The notes below the pieces were generated by a model. It had not been told where the DNA came from. It ran no database searches and saw only the letters and a program-made list of their open reading frames with translations. Below, one piece after another: positions 25,971 to 34,977 of a stretch of 59,391 nt of DNA. Numbering within the stretch: the first letter of the stretch is position 1; each line of letters opens with the position of its first letter. This DNA is from Weissella paramesenteroides ATCC 33313 (GTDB taxonomy: Bacteria; Bacillota; Bacilli; Lactobacillales; Lactobacillaceae): assembly GCF_000160575.1 (NCBI RefSeq), contig NZ_GG697128.1, forward strand, positions 116,374-175,764, given 5' to 3'. The position numbers were made by a program, and so were the translations under genes.

Positions 25971-26145
25971 TTAAGCGGTTTGTTTTTCAAGCAGGAGATG
26001 AGCATATATTTGTTGGGAAACCATGATGTTTCGATACATAAGGAATATCGATAGTCTAATAGATATGAAGCAGGGTAATGGATCTAACTGTTGATCTCGA
26101 GTTGGAAGCAGTAGACTCTGCAAACTATATATGACATGAGCCGAT
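25971..26145 (-). pseudogene. Decayed C-terminus of a tyrosine recombinase (integrase)
   Basis: A minus-strand frame ends RNIMVSQQIYAHLLLEKQTA-stop at 25971. The IYAHL block is the catalytic-tyrosine context of tyrosine recombinases (compare TTQIYTHL in XerC/D). About 100 nt upstream the DNA resembles a GLRHT box, and a SLLL-like stretch lies in another frame, so the fragment has several frameshifts. A terminator follows directly. The remaining 25862-25912 has nothing I can name. The assignment rests on short motifs only. Confidence 0.4.
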
Positions 26146-26173
26146 TACGGATTACCGGGTATGAATTATCATT

Positions 26174-26743
26174 TCAATTCTGATTCAAAATTAACTGAAC
26201 AGGAGAAAGCAGTTGTGTTTTTTTGACTAATTCTATGAATTCTTGTGGATCTGGTCTGTCGTCATCGCCAATCCATATAATTACCAATTCTATTAACCCA
26301 CGAGAGACAAATCGCTTGATATATGTTGATAAATGATTATCTAACACAGTTACTAGGGAAATTTGATTACTGATTGATTGCGTAATTTTGTTTGCAAAAT
26401 TAGGATCACCATTTTCAGACAACATTATTTTTAGAAAATTAAAGTTAACTGGTTCTAATGCAAAAACAATCAACTGTTGAATCGACATTACAACCCCATT
26501 TTCAATGGAATTATTCTTAAACGTAGTATTAAGAATCGTTTCTATTTCATTAATGAAGTAACCTTCTAAGTCTTCTATTAAATCAGCTTTATCAGCATAA
26601 TGGCTGTAAAAAGTACTTCGATTTACCATGGCTGTTTTAGTTAAGTCACTAACGGTTATTTTATCAATGGATTTTTCTTTTAAAATCGTTAGTAGGGCAT
26701 TTCTTATTTTATTTTTAGAATGCCGTATTTTTGCATGTTCCAT
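26174..26743 (-). CDS. TetR-family transcriptional regulator of the adjacent ABC exporter
   Basis: A 189-residue regulator with a helix-turn-helix (ITVSDLTKTAMVNRSTFYSHYADKADLIEDL) and a C-terminal helical domain of the TetR_C type common in lactic acid bacteria. The ATG at 26743 follows AAGAAGG at 7 nt, better than the ATG at 26767. It is divergent from the ABC ATPase gene, and a 10-bp inverted repeat brackets the ATPase promoter between them, so it probably represses the exporter. Inducer unknown. The gene is intact although the permease it would control is broken. Confidence 0.85.
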   Translation of the reverse strand: MEHAKIRHSKNKIRNALLTILKEKSIDKITVSDLTKTAMVNRSTFYSHYADKADLIEDLEGYFINEIETILNTTFKNNSIENGVVMSIQQLIVFALEPVNFNFLKIMLSENGDPNFANKITQSISNQISLVTVLDNHLSTYIKRFVSRGLIELVIIWIGDDDRPDPQEFIELVKKTQLLSPVQLILNQN

Positions 26744-26777
26744 AAGTAGACCTTCTTTATCCAACATTTTTACTTGT

Positions 26778-26827
26778 TTTGTTGGTTGTACTGTTGAATT
26801 TGTTTTTGTAAAATTAAAACCAACAAA
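26778..26827 (+). promoter_or_regulatory. Promoter of the ABC exporter bracketed by inverted operator half-sites
   Basis: TTGTAC (26786-26791) and TAAAAT (26809-26814) are 17 nt apart. Perfect 10-base arms TTTGTTGGTT (26778-26787) and AACCAACAAA (26818-26827) enclose both elements with 30 nt between arms, a convincing target for the divergent TetR. Confidence 0.65.
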
Positions 26828-26868
26828 CTGTTGATTTTAATTTTAGAAGATAAGGAGATCAAAAGCAA

Positions 26869-27579
26869 ATGTCAGAGGAATTTATACGACTATCACATGT
26901 TTCAAAAATATATAATGCACATCAAGATAATGAAGTCCGAGCTAACGATGATTTGAATTTTAATATTAAACGTGGTGAACTTACTGTCATCGTTGGTTCA
27001 TCTGGTGCTGGCAAATCTACATTGCTCAATACTTTAGGAGGCATGGATAGTGTTTCAGAAGGCGAAGTATGGGTAAATGGGATTGATATTGCTAAGTTTT
27101 CTGAAAAAAAAAGAACGACTTACCGTCGAAGAGATATTGGCTTTGTGTTTCAGTTTTATAACCTTATTCCAAATTTAACAGCTCTAGAAAATGTGGAATT
27201 AGCGAATGAAATTGCAAAAGACCCTTTAGATGCAAAGAAAGCTATGAAATCTGTCGGATTAGAAAAAAGGATGGATAATTTTCCACCACAGATGAGCGGC
27301 GGAGAGCAACAACGAGTTGCGGTTGCTAGAGCAATTGCGAAAAATCCAGCCTTACTTTTAGCTGATGAACCAACAGGGGCACTAGACTATCACACTGGGA
27401 AGAAAATACTGAAGATATTTCAAGATTATGTACATGACACTGGGAAAAATGTTGTTATTGTAACTCATAATAGTTTAATTAAACCAATGGCTGACCATGT
27501 CATTGAAGTTGTTGATGGCAAAATCAAGAGTGATGTTATTAATGACCATAAAACTCCTGTAGAAGATTTGGAGTGGTAG
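26869..27579 (+). CDS. ABC transporter ATP-binding protein (LolD/MacB type)
   Basis: A 236-residue ATPase with Walker A VGSSGAGKST, Q-loop GFVFQFYNLIPN, signature MSGGEQQRVAVARA, Walker B LLLADEPTGALD and H-loop VTHN. It is the energy unit for the FtsX-type permease that follows after 1 nt. Such pairs under a divergent TetR usually export antimicrobial or lipid-like compounds. Strong ribosome binding site AAGGAG. The ATPase frame is intact while the permease frame is broken. Confidence 0.9.
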   Translation: MSEEFIRLSHVSKIYNAHQDNEVRANDDLNFNIKRGELTVIVGSSGAGKSTLLNTLGGMDSVSEGEVWVNGIDIAKFSEKKRTTYRRRDIGFVFQFYNLIPNLTALENVELANEIAKDPLDAKKAMKSVGLEKRMDNFPPQMSGGEQQRVAVARAIAKNPALLLADEPTGALDYHTGKKILKIFQDYVHDTGKNVVIVTHNSLIKPMADHVIEVVDGKIKSDVINDHKTPVEDLEW

Positions 27580-27580
27580 A

Positions 27581-30151
27581 ATGTCAAAAATAAATTTAAA
27601 TACATTGCGTGAGTTAAAATCTTCTAAAGCTAGATTTTTTTCAGTAACGCTACTGTTAGCTTTAGCAGTATTTATTTTTGCTGGATTAAAGGCTACAACA
27701 CCCGATATGAATCAAACGATGCGTAGCGAATATGATAAAACAAATTTAGCTGATGCACAGTTAAATAATTCATTGGGGTTTACTGGTTCTGAGATAGAAT
27801 CTATACAGAAAAATAAAAATATCAAGAGCGTCTCTAAAAGTTTCCAAACGATTGCTGTAACTAGTAATAATAAGCATGCGATCAATATTATCTCTAATCC
27901 AGAAAAACTATCAAAATTTACTATAACAAAAGGACGCGAACCAAAGAAAGATAATGAAATTATTTTGGGTGAACAGCTCCGAGGTGATTACAATATTGGT
28001 CAACAAATCAAAATTAAACATAATGATGATTTAAAACAAAAGCAGTACAAAATTGTTGGATTTGCAACTAGTAGTGTTTATATGAAAAAAAGCAACTTAG
28101 GTCAAACAAATCTCGGTGATGGTCAAATAGATGCCTTTGCAGGTGTTTAAAAAAGCAACTTTCACTCGTTCTGACCCAAATATTTTGCAAGTTCAGTTTA
28201 AAAATCTATCAGGTGATGCTTACCAAGACAAGTATGAATACGCACTTCGTCACAAAGTTTCCCTTTTACAAAGTAAATTAAATGATTTGAGTCAGCAAAG
28301 AAGAAATGAATTACTTAGTTCAGTTGACGATAAAATTAATCAGGCACATGCAGCACAGACTGCGTTATTAAAGCAAAAAATACTCACGTCAAATGGCGCT
28401 ACTTTGCAGGCGTTAAATCATAAACAAGCTGATCTCAAAGCCCAAATCAATCAAGCAGAAGTTCAGAAAGACACAATTAATCAATTGAAATACACCGTGC
28501 AATCTCGTGGTCAATTTTCAGTTGGCTATAGTGATATGGGAAGCGACGCTGATAGAATTACAGGATTGTCAAATACATTTCCTATTTTCTTTTTTACAGT
28601 TGCCTTGATGGTTAGCTTCACTGTTATGCGTCGTATGGTAGAAGAGAAAAGGGTCGAGATTGGTACACTAAAAGCATTGGGTTATAGTAATAATAAAATT
28701 GCCTCTGAATATTATTTGTATGCTAGTTTAACTAGTGTCGTGGGAACTATTATTGGTGCTGGACTTGGTTTGTTTATTTTACCTAAAGTTATATTTAACT
28801 CATTTGCAGCCAATTATGTTTTGAACGATGTTCATTTAACATGGCAAACAACACCAATACTCGTGTCATTTGCTTTGACCCTATTGAGTACAGTCTTTGC
28901 CGTATTTCTAGCAATAAGGCCTCTATTTGCTCAGCAAACTACGGCCCTCATGTTACCAAAGGCGCCGACTGCAGCCAAAAAAATTCTATTAGAACATATA
29001 ACGTGGTTTTGGAATAAACTTTCCTTTTCACGTAAAGTAACAGCCCGAAATATTTTTCGATACAAAGGAAGGATGTGGATGACAATACTCGGTGTTGCTG
29101 GCAGTACCGCCATGTTGATTACAGGGTTTGGCATGCAACAATCGTTAAACAAAATGATTCCGACTCAATATGGAGAAATAACCCATTACCAATTACTGGG
29201 CGTGTTTAATAATAACGCAAACAACGCAGCTGACTATGGCAAAATGGTAAGAAGAGACAAAAATATTTCTGATTCTAAGCCGGCTTATTTCCAAAATGTA
29301 ACTGTGGCAGTTCCACATATTCAGGATTTACAAAGCGTTCCAATGATTGTTACCAATAATGACAATCTTTCAACATTTATTGACTTGAAGTCAAAGAATA
29401 ATAAAAAAATCAGTTTGAAACAAGACGGGATTACCATTAGTAGCAAGTTGGCTAAAATACAAAATCTTTCTTTTGGTGGACATTTCACTATCAAAGATGC
29501 GCAACAAAATAAGCACCGAGTTAAGATAGCTAATATTACCAAAAATTATACGGGTCACGCTATCTATATGTCGCAAGCTTATTACAAAAAAATATTTAAA
29601 AAGAGTACAGTACAAACGCATATCTTATTAAGCTGAACAATAATCAGCAAGCTGAGCAGGTAAGTAGAAGATTAAACAACGTCACGTCGTCGATTACTGT
29701 TATTAATTCTGACGATACAAAAGAAACAATTAACAGTATTTTAAAAAGTTTGAATAGGGTCGTGTGGGTAATTGTTGTAGTGAGTGCGATCCTTGCATTT
29801 ATCGTACTTTACACACTAACTAACATTAATGTTTCTGAAAGAATTAGAGAACTCTCGACCATTAAAGTCCTAGGATTTTATCCTAAGGAAGTTTTAGCGT
29901 ATATTTATCGGGAAACTATCATTTTAACGTTTGCGGGTTTAGTTATTGGTTTTATAAGCGGAATATTTGTTCATGCGTACTTGATGACTATTATTACACC
30001 TGAAAATGTGTTGTCAGTACCAGGAATTTCTTGGCAAATATTTGGTATTGCGATGCTATTAATCATATTATTTACTGGATTAGTGGCAATATTAATGAAA
30101 AAGAAAATTGATGCAGTAGATATGCTAGAGGCATTGAAAAGCGTTGATTAA
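27581..30151 (+). pseudogene. ABC transporter permease (FtsX family, about 860 residues), broken by two frameshifts
   Basis: Three consecutive frames together make one complete FtsX-type permease: 27581-28150 (N-terminal helix and first periplasmic domain), about 28149-29620 (coiled-coil segment QQRRNELLSSVDDK..., central helices, second domain) and about 29621-30151 (last helices, ending VDMLEALKSVD). The first junction near 28148 (GGT GTT T AAA) needs +1, as if one T or A had been gained; the second near 29618 needs one extra base. The codons beyond each stop read smoothly into the family (29621 on: YLIKLNNNQQAEQVSRRLNN). Either a true pseudogene or sequence errors in A/T runs; two independent shifts favour decay. 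Confidence 0.85.
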
Positions 30152-30207
30152 TTCAATATTTATTTAAGTCATCTTTGATCAAAAGCTTAAATACTATTAC
30201 ACCGATC

Positions 30208-30249
30208 ACCGCTATGAACGTTGGTAAATAAACATTCATAGCGGTTTTT
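30208..30249 (+). terminator. Terminator after the broken permease, right copy of the second duplicated pair
   Basis: A 15-bp stem (30208-30222 with 30231-30245, one mismatch) and T-run. Upstream 30194-30204 is identical to 25812-25822, followed by a 7-base insertion relative to the asnS copy. Confidence 0.88.
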
Positions 30250-30292
30250 GTATTTCTAAAAACTTTAATTTGTACTTGAAGTTAAGTATTCA

Positions 30293-30323
30293 TTGTCACA
30301 TTCGACTATGGTATGCTTATAAT
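30293..30323 (+). promoter_or_regulatory. Possible dnaD promoter
   Basis: TTGTCA (30293-30298) and TATAAT (30318-30323) with a long 19-nt spacer, about 28 nt before the dnaD ATG. Confidence 0.45.
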
Positions 30324-30350
30324 TGATATTTATTAAGAGGTGACCGAAAA

Positions 30351-31091
30351 ATGAAAATTGATCAGGATAAATTACTAACATTTTTAAATAATGGTCATAC
30401 AACATTAGATAATTTTTTGCTATTACATTACCGAGAAATTGGTATGAATAATGAAGAACTACTAGTATATATTCAAACAAAAATGGGAATCGATAAAGGA
30501 AATTTCGAACCTAGTACAGAATTAATTAGCCAGACAATGGGGTGGTCAGCTAAAAAAGTTTTTTCATATTTAGATGCCATGCGTAAAAAGGGGTTAGTAA
30601 ACTTTAAAAGTCGTCATGCGAGTGATGGCAAGGTGACAACAGAATTAGATTTTAATCCACTATATTTAGCACTATTAAATATAAAATCAACAGAAGGACA
30701 CGCAGATGAACGTGTTAATAATCAAGGTATTCCTAATATAGATAAACAACAAACGCAACAGGCGGATATTTACAATTTAATTGAACAAGAGTTTGGGCGT
30801 CCTTTAAGTCAGATAGAAATTGAAACTATTAAGCAATGGTTTGATGTTGATCATTTCGATCCAAAGTTTATTAAAGCTGCTGTTCAAGAGGCGGTGTTAA
30901 ACTCAGCACTAAATTTGCGGTATATAGAGACCATCCTTGTATCTTGGCAAAAAAAGAATTACCATTCACTGAATGACATTAAAAATGAAAGACAAAAATA
31001 TCGTCAATATAAACAATTGCAAGCTGACGAGGTCGTCGATATTCCAACCGATGTTGATATTTTAAATACTGATTGGGATAAATTTAAATAG
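30351..31091 (+). CDS. dnaD: Primosome protein DnaD
   Basis: A 246-residue replication-restart and initiation protein that acts with DnaA, DnaB and DnaI. The N-terminal winged helix (NFLLLHYREIGMNNEELLVYI...WSAKKVFSYLDAMRKKGLV) and the C-terminal DnaD domain (FGRPLSQIEIETIKQWFD, then LNLRYIETILVSWQKKN, matching the YIxxILxxW motif) are complete. It normally follows asnS and precedes nth; here an accessory block lies before it and no nth lies after it. Confidence 0.93.
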   Translation: MKIDQDKLLTFLNNGHTTLDNFLLLHYREIGMNNEELLVYIQTKMGIDKGNFEPSTELISQTMGWSAKKVFSYLDAMRKKGLVNFKSRHASDGKVTTELDFNPLYLALLNIKSTEGHADERVNNQGIPNIDKQQTQQADIYNLIEQEFGRPLSQIEIETIKQWFDVDHFDPKFIKAAVQEAVLNSALNLRYIETILVSWQKKNYHSLNDIKNERQKYRQYKQLQADEVVDIPTDVDILNTDWDKFK

Positions 31092-31106
31092 AAAAATAAT
31101 ACCACC

Positions 31107-31136
31107 TGAGTTAAGAATAATCTTAACTCATTTTTT
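31107..31136 (+). terminator. dnaD terminator
   Basis: A perfect 10-bp stem TGAGTTAAGA/TCTTAACTCA with a 4-nt loop and a run of six T. Confidence 0.92.
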
Positions 31137-31177
31137 ATTTTAAATTTATACGTTTAATAACGTATGCATTAGGGCGC

Positions 31178-31228
31178 AAAAAAACTGGTCGGAAAATTTG
31201 GTTTAATACCACAATTTTTCCGACCAGT
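31178..31228 (-). terminator. pbp1A terminator (minus strand)
   Basis: Nearly perfect arms 31184-31202 and 31208-31228; on the minus strand the stem is followed by seven T (A's from 31178). Confidence 0.88.
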
Positions 31229-31266
31229 CAGTCATTTAAACTTTATGCAATTTTTTCAAATCCATC

Positions 31267-33582
31267 TTACTGTGAGTTGCCATTACCGTTATTTGATGAT
31301 GGTTGACTCGGCGTGCTTGGTTCCTCAGAAGTACTACTGCTCTGTGGTTCTGAAGAAGAAGTTGACTCATCAGAGGACGATGTCGACGCTGATGATGAGG
31401 AACTACTACTTGATGGTACGCTTGAGCTTGAAGATGACTCCGAACTAATACTTGATGACGAACTAGATGAACTACGTGATGAAGAAGATTTAGATGAAGA
31501 ACTCTTAACAACTTGACTGATTGTATCTTCAGAAGATGTATCGGCACCAACAACTGAATACTCTTTCACACCGTTAACTGTTGTACTCTTTACAGTACTT
31601 GGCATGGTCCAATCTGAACCATCAGTACCGCTACCTGACATGATATAGTCCATCAATGCCTTGTATACACGAAGAGGGGTAAACTGTTGTTCACCAGCTG
31701 CTAACGAATGTCCAGTTTCGTTTGGTTGATCGTAACCAGTCCAAACGGAAATTGAAGCTGCTTTTGTGAAACCAGTAAACCAGGCATCTGAGGCAGAGGC
31801 ATCTGGCATATTCAATGAATCATCATAAGCTGTAACACCAGTCTTACCAGCTTGGGCATAATCTGATGTGTTAATAATCTTAGCATATGAATCAGTAATA
31901 ACTGACTTCATCATATTAGTTAACATAAATGCTGTTGATGATTTCATTGCAGTGCTTCCTGAATTTTTAAATTCTTTCACAGCACCACTTTGATCAGTAA
32001 TTTTTGAAATATATTGTGGCTTATAATACGTACCACCATTATCGAAGGCAGCAAATGCTGCTGCTTCTTGTTCACTTGATACATCAATACCAATCGCATT
32101 TGATGCCACTAGGTTACCATTATTACTCTTAATCGTGATTCCTAGCTTCTTTAGGAAGGCAGATGAATTATCATAGCCAACTTCCTGCAATGTCTTGATA
32201 GCCGGAATGTTTCGTGAAAGGGCAAGAGCCTTACGCATGGTTATTTTTCCTAGATAAGCACGGTCAGCATCATAAACAGAAGTATTTGTACCAGGATAAA
32301 CATAAGCTGAATCATCAACAGTATGATTAGTTGACCAACTTAGATTTTCAACCGCTGGTCCATAGTCAACCAGTGGCTTAGCAGTTGATCCTGATGAACG
32401 GTTTGTATTCGTTGCGCGATTTGTTCCTTGTAAGTCACTTTGCTTACGACCACCAATTTGGGCCATAACTTCACCATTATTTGGATTAGTAACTGTCAAA
32501 CCTACTTGCATCAAGTCATCTGTCCATGAGACATAATCATTCGTATTAGTAATATCGTAAGCTCGTTGTTGAACATCAGGATCTAGATTTGTCTGTACGA
32601 CCAAACCATCCTTGTTCAAGTCGTAACCTAAGCTAGTCAATTTATTACGTACAGATGTAATATAGGCATCATCAACCTTAGCATTTTTATCTTCAGAATC
32701 AACTGCTGCGTGTTCAGCAGTTAAACCATCTTTAATTGATGTCTTGCTATATTTTGTAGCGTCAGCTTGAGAAATGACATGGTTATTCGCCATTGCCTTT
32801 AATACATTATTTCGACGAAGGGTGGCACCTTTAGGATTAGTATATGGGTCGTAGCCAGAAGGTGATTGAGGTAGACCAGCAAGTAATGCCATCTGTGGTA
32901 CCGTCAATTGAGACAGATCCTTGTTAAAGTAATATTGTGCAGCAGTTTTCATACCATACACACCATTACCCATGTAAACTTTATTCATATAAAGAGTTAA
33001 GATCTGGTTTTTTGAATATTGCTTCTCTAATTTCATTGCCAACCAAGCTTCTTGTGCTTTACGCTTAATCGTTTGGTCACTGGCATTTGTTGAAAAGACA
33101 GTTAATTTAATTAGCTGTTGTGTTAGCGTTGAACCACCTTGTAATCCTAATGATGAACCGGTTACGTTAGCAAAAGCTGCACCGATGATACGACGAGGAT
33201 CTACACCGTGATGCTTATAAAAACGTCGGTCTTCAATTGAAACAACGGCCATACGCATTTCCTTTGGAATTTCACTCTGTTTTGCCGTTTCTCGTTTTGA
33301 ACCAGTTGTATAAAATACATTGCCATCTTTATCTAAGAATTTAGTTTGTGAAGTTCCAACCAGTGCGGCATTCGTGACCTTAGGAGCGGAAGATGCATAA
33401 TAAGCAAATAAACCTGCACCAGCAAATCCACCAACCACAAATAAAATAACAAGCGTCCAGAAAGTGTACTTCAAAATACGCTTTACTTTAGAGCCGGACT
33501 TTTTAGGTTTCGGCTGCGTTGGCCGTTTGTTATTTTTCGTGCTGTTACGTCCTCGTTCAACACGTGACATTTCTTCTGTCAT
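31267..33582 (-). CDS. pbp1A: Class A penicillin-binding protein 1A (bifunctional peptidoglycan synthase)
   Basis: A 771-residue protein that polymerises glycan strands and cross-links stem peptides outside the membrane. Order: basic cytoplasmic start, membrane helix about 36-62, glycosyltransferase family 51 domain with the catalytic-glutamate motif SIEDRRFYKHHG and GGSTLTQQLIK, linker, then the transpeptidase with SxxK (STAK), SxN (SRN) and KTG (AGKTG). The tail of about 90 residues is almost only Ser with Glu, Pro and Asn, a likely wall-spanning flexible segment. Its start overlaps the recU stop by 4 nt, the usual recU-pbp1A pairing that couples wall synthesis with chromosome segregation. 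Confidence 0.94.
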   Translation of the reverse strand: MTEEMSRVERGRNSTKNNKRPTQPKPKKSGSKVKRILKYTFWTLVILFVVGGFAGAGLFAYYASSAPKVTNAALVGTSQTKFLDKDGNVFYTTGSKRETAKQSEIPKEMRMAVVSIEDRRFYKHHGVDPRRIIGAAFANVTGSSLGLQGGSTLTQQLIKLTVFSTNASDQTIKRKAQEAWLAMKLEKQYSKNQILTLYMNKVYMGNGVYGMKTAAQYYFNKDLSQLTVPQMALLAGLPQSPSGYDPYTNPKGATLRRNNVLKAMANNHVISQADATKYSKTSIKDGLTAEHAAVDSEDKNAKVDDAYITSVRNKLTSLGYDLNKDGLVVQTNLDPDVQQRAYDITNTNDYVSWTDDLMQVGLTVTNPNNGEVMAQIGGRKQSDLQGTNRATNTNRSSGSTAKPLVDYGPAVENLSWSTNHTVDDSAYVYPGTNTSVYDADRAYLGKITMRKALALSRNIPAIKTLQEVGYDNSSAFLKKLGITIKSNNGNLVASNAIGIDVSSEQEAAAFAAFDNGGTYYKPQYISKITDQSGAVKEFKNSGSTAMKSSTAFMLTNMMKSVITDSYAKIINTSDYAQAGKTGVTAYDDSLNMPDASASDAWFTGFTKAASISVWTGYDQPNETGHSLAAGEQQFTPLRVYKALMDYIMSGSGTDGSDWTMPSTVKSTTVNGVKEYSVVGADTSSEDTISQVVKSSSSKSSSSRSSSSSSSSISSESSSSSSVPSSSSSSSSASTSSSDESTSSSEPQSSSTSEEPSTPSQPSSNNGNGNSQ

Positions 33583-34205
33583 ACTAAGTTATCTCCTTTT
33601 TGTTCACGTCGTTCTAGTAATTTATCCACTGCCGTTAAATAAGGAGTAGTAGGGTTGATTCCTTGTGCAATCAACTCACCTGATTTAACAACTACTTCAT
33701 ATGGAATGGACTTTCTACCAGTTTCCTTATTATCCCAATATTGAAAAATAAGATCTGCCCACACGACGTAAGTTTCTTTTAAAACCGAAAATCTAATTAT
33801 CATAAACGCTAAGCCGTGTTGTGTAACAATAGATTTTAAATGTTCGACTTGATGGTCATGAATATTATTTAATGGAAACGAACGTTTATGGGTTGTTTCC
33901 TTTGCATCAAAGTCAATATAATATCCTTTGTAGATACCATTGTAATCTGTTGTAGAGGCTTGACGAAAATATGCCTCTGTAATTTTAGCTGCAGAACGAG
34001 CCGGATAACTAACATTAACAATTTGAATTGGTGTTGGTTTCTTATGGATAACTGCCTGTCCAGTTGCTAAGTAATAGTTATTCGCTGCGTTGATATCAGC
34101 CTCTAAAGACATTCCTCGATTACTTTGCGAACCACCTTGACTGACTCTTGGTTGTTTGAAAGATCTGTTATCAAAGGACTGTCCGTTCGGATAATTAAAA
34201 GCCAT
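33579..34205 (-). CDS. recU: Holliday junction resolvase RecU
   Basis: A 208-residue endonuclease that cleaves four-way junctions. The nuclease core is visible: LEADINAANNYYLATGQAVIHKKPTPIQIV, the metal-binding YKGYYIDFDAKET motif (aspartate, aspartate, lysine) and HQVEHLKSIVTQHGLAFMIIRF. Family length fits. It is expressed with pbp1A from an extended -10 promoter on the minus strand and is divergent from ypsA. Confidence 0.95.
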   Translation of the reverse strand: MAFNYPNGQSFDNRSFKQPRVSQGGSQSNRGMSLEADINAANNYYLATGQAVIHKKPTPIQIVNVSYPARSAAKITEAYFRQASTTDYNGIYKGYYIDFDAKETTHKRSFPLNNIHDHQVEHLKSIVTQHGLAFMIIRFSVLKETYVVWADLIFQYWDNKETGRKSIPYEVVVKSGELIAQGINPTTPYLTAVDKLLERREQKGDNLV

Positions 34206-34238
34206 GACGAACTCCTATAGTTAAACTTTATCTTTGTT

Positions 34239-34247
34239 ATTATACCA
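34239..34247 (-). promoter_or_regulatory. recU-pbp1A promoter (-10)
   Basis: On the minus strand TGG-TATAAT is an extended -10 element about 35 nt before the recU start; the -35 (TGTCAC) is weak. Confidence 0.55.
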
Positions 34248-34320
34248 AAAGTAGCGCAATAGTGACAGGTTGCATAGATTTGTCAAAAAATATCAATTAT
34301 AGAAAGGTGTATAAAACTTA

Positions 34321-34890
34321 ATGAATCGGATTTGGATAACCGGATTTCGAAGTTATGATTTAGGTATTTTTAATAATAAAGATCCAAAATTAGCCATTAT
34401 TAATTTTGCCCTAAATAAACTTTTGACTAATGCTATTTATGATAATTGCAATTGGCTCATCACTGGTGGGCAACTTGGCATTGAACAGTGGGCAATAGAA
34501 GAAGCATTGCGCTTAAAGCAAACAAATTTTCCAGACTTCCAAATTGCTTTGATGACACCATTTTTAGATTTTGGAAAAAACTGGCAGGAGGGCAAACGGG
34601 ATAAATTGACTTCTTTAAAGCAAGCTGTCGACTTTAGTAGTTCAGTATTTGCTTCAAATTATGAAAGTCCAAAACAATTACAAGCTTATCAAGAATTTAT
34701 GTTAAACCATACAGATAGAGCAATTATTTTTTATGACCAGGAGGCAGAATCTTCACGTGCTCGATTTGACTACCAAGCGATGAAAAATTATGCGTCAAAC
34801 CACAATTATCCGGTCATGTTAATTGATTTAGATCGCCTACAAGACTATGCTGATGAATACCAACTTGAAAAATCTGACTATTTAGAATAA
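34321..34890 (+). CDS. ypsA: YpsA/DUF1273 family protein (SLOG superfamily)
   Basis: A 189-residue protein starting MNRIWITGFRSYDLGIF, with the nucleotide-binding-type loop LITGGQLGIEQWAIEEAL and late YDQEAESSRARFDYQAM. DUF1273/YpsA belongs to the SLOG Rossmann-like group thought to bind nucleotide-like ligands; in Bacillus and Staphylococcus YpsA affects cell division and works near GpsB. Here it lies directly before gpsB. The enzyme activity, if any, is unknown. Confidence 0.88.
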   Translation: MNRIWITGFRSYDLGIFNNKDPKLAIINFALNKLLTNAIYDNCNWLITGGQLGIEQWAIEEALRLKQTNFPDFQIALMTPFLDFGKNWQEGKRDKLTSLKQAVDFSSSVFASNYESPKQLQAYQEFMLNHTDRAIIFYDQEAESSRARFDYQAMKNYASNHNYPVMLIDLDRLQDYADEYQLEKSDYLE

Positions 34891-34917
34891 TAAATATTAT
34901 TTTTTACACAACTAATT

Positions 34918-34946
34918 TTGTCATCTCTAAAGAAAGCTGGTAAACT
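34918..34946 (+). promoter_or_regulatory. gpsB promoter
   Basis: TTGTCA (34918-34923) and TAAACT (34941-34946) are 17 nt apart, 31 nt before the gpsB ATG. Confidence 0.55.
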
Positions 34947-34977
34947 AGGATAAGAAGAAAACTAAGGAGTGCAAGTG

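Noticed and set aside
28140-28155. Programmed +1 frameshift in the permease (GTT TAA context)
   Set aside because: There is no upstream stimulatory Shine-Dalgarno as in prfB, and a second, unrelated shift near 29618 is also needed, so mutation or sequence error is more likely.
31370-31500. Short-period repeats as a CRISPR or tandem repeat array
   Set aside because: They are serine codons of the PBP1A tail with no spacers or fixed unit.
31313-31516. Acidic, leucine-rich ORF on the plus strand opposite the PBP1A tail
   Set aside because: It is the mirror of serine codons of PBP1A; no ribosome binding site, and the composition is an artefact.
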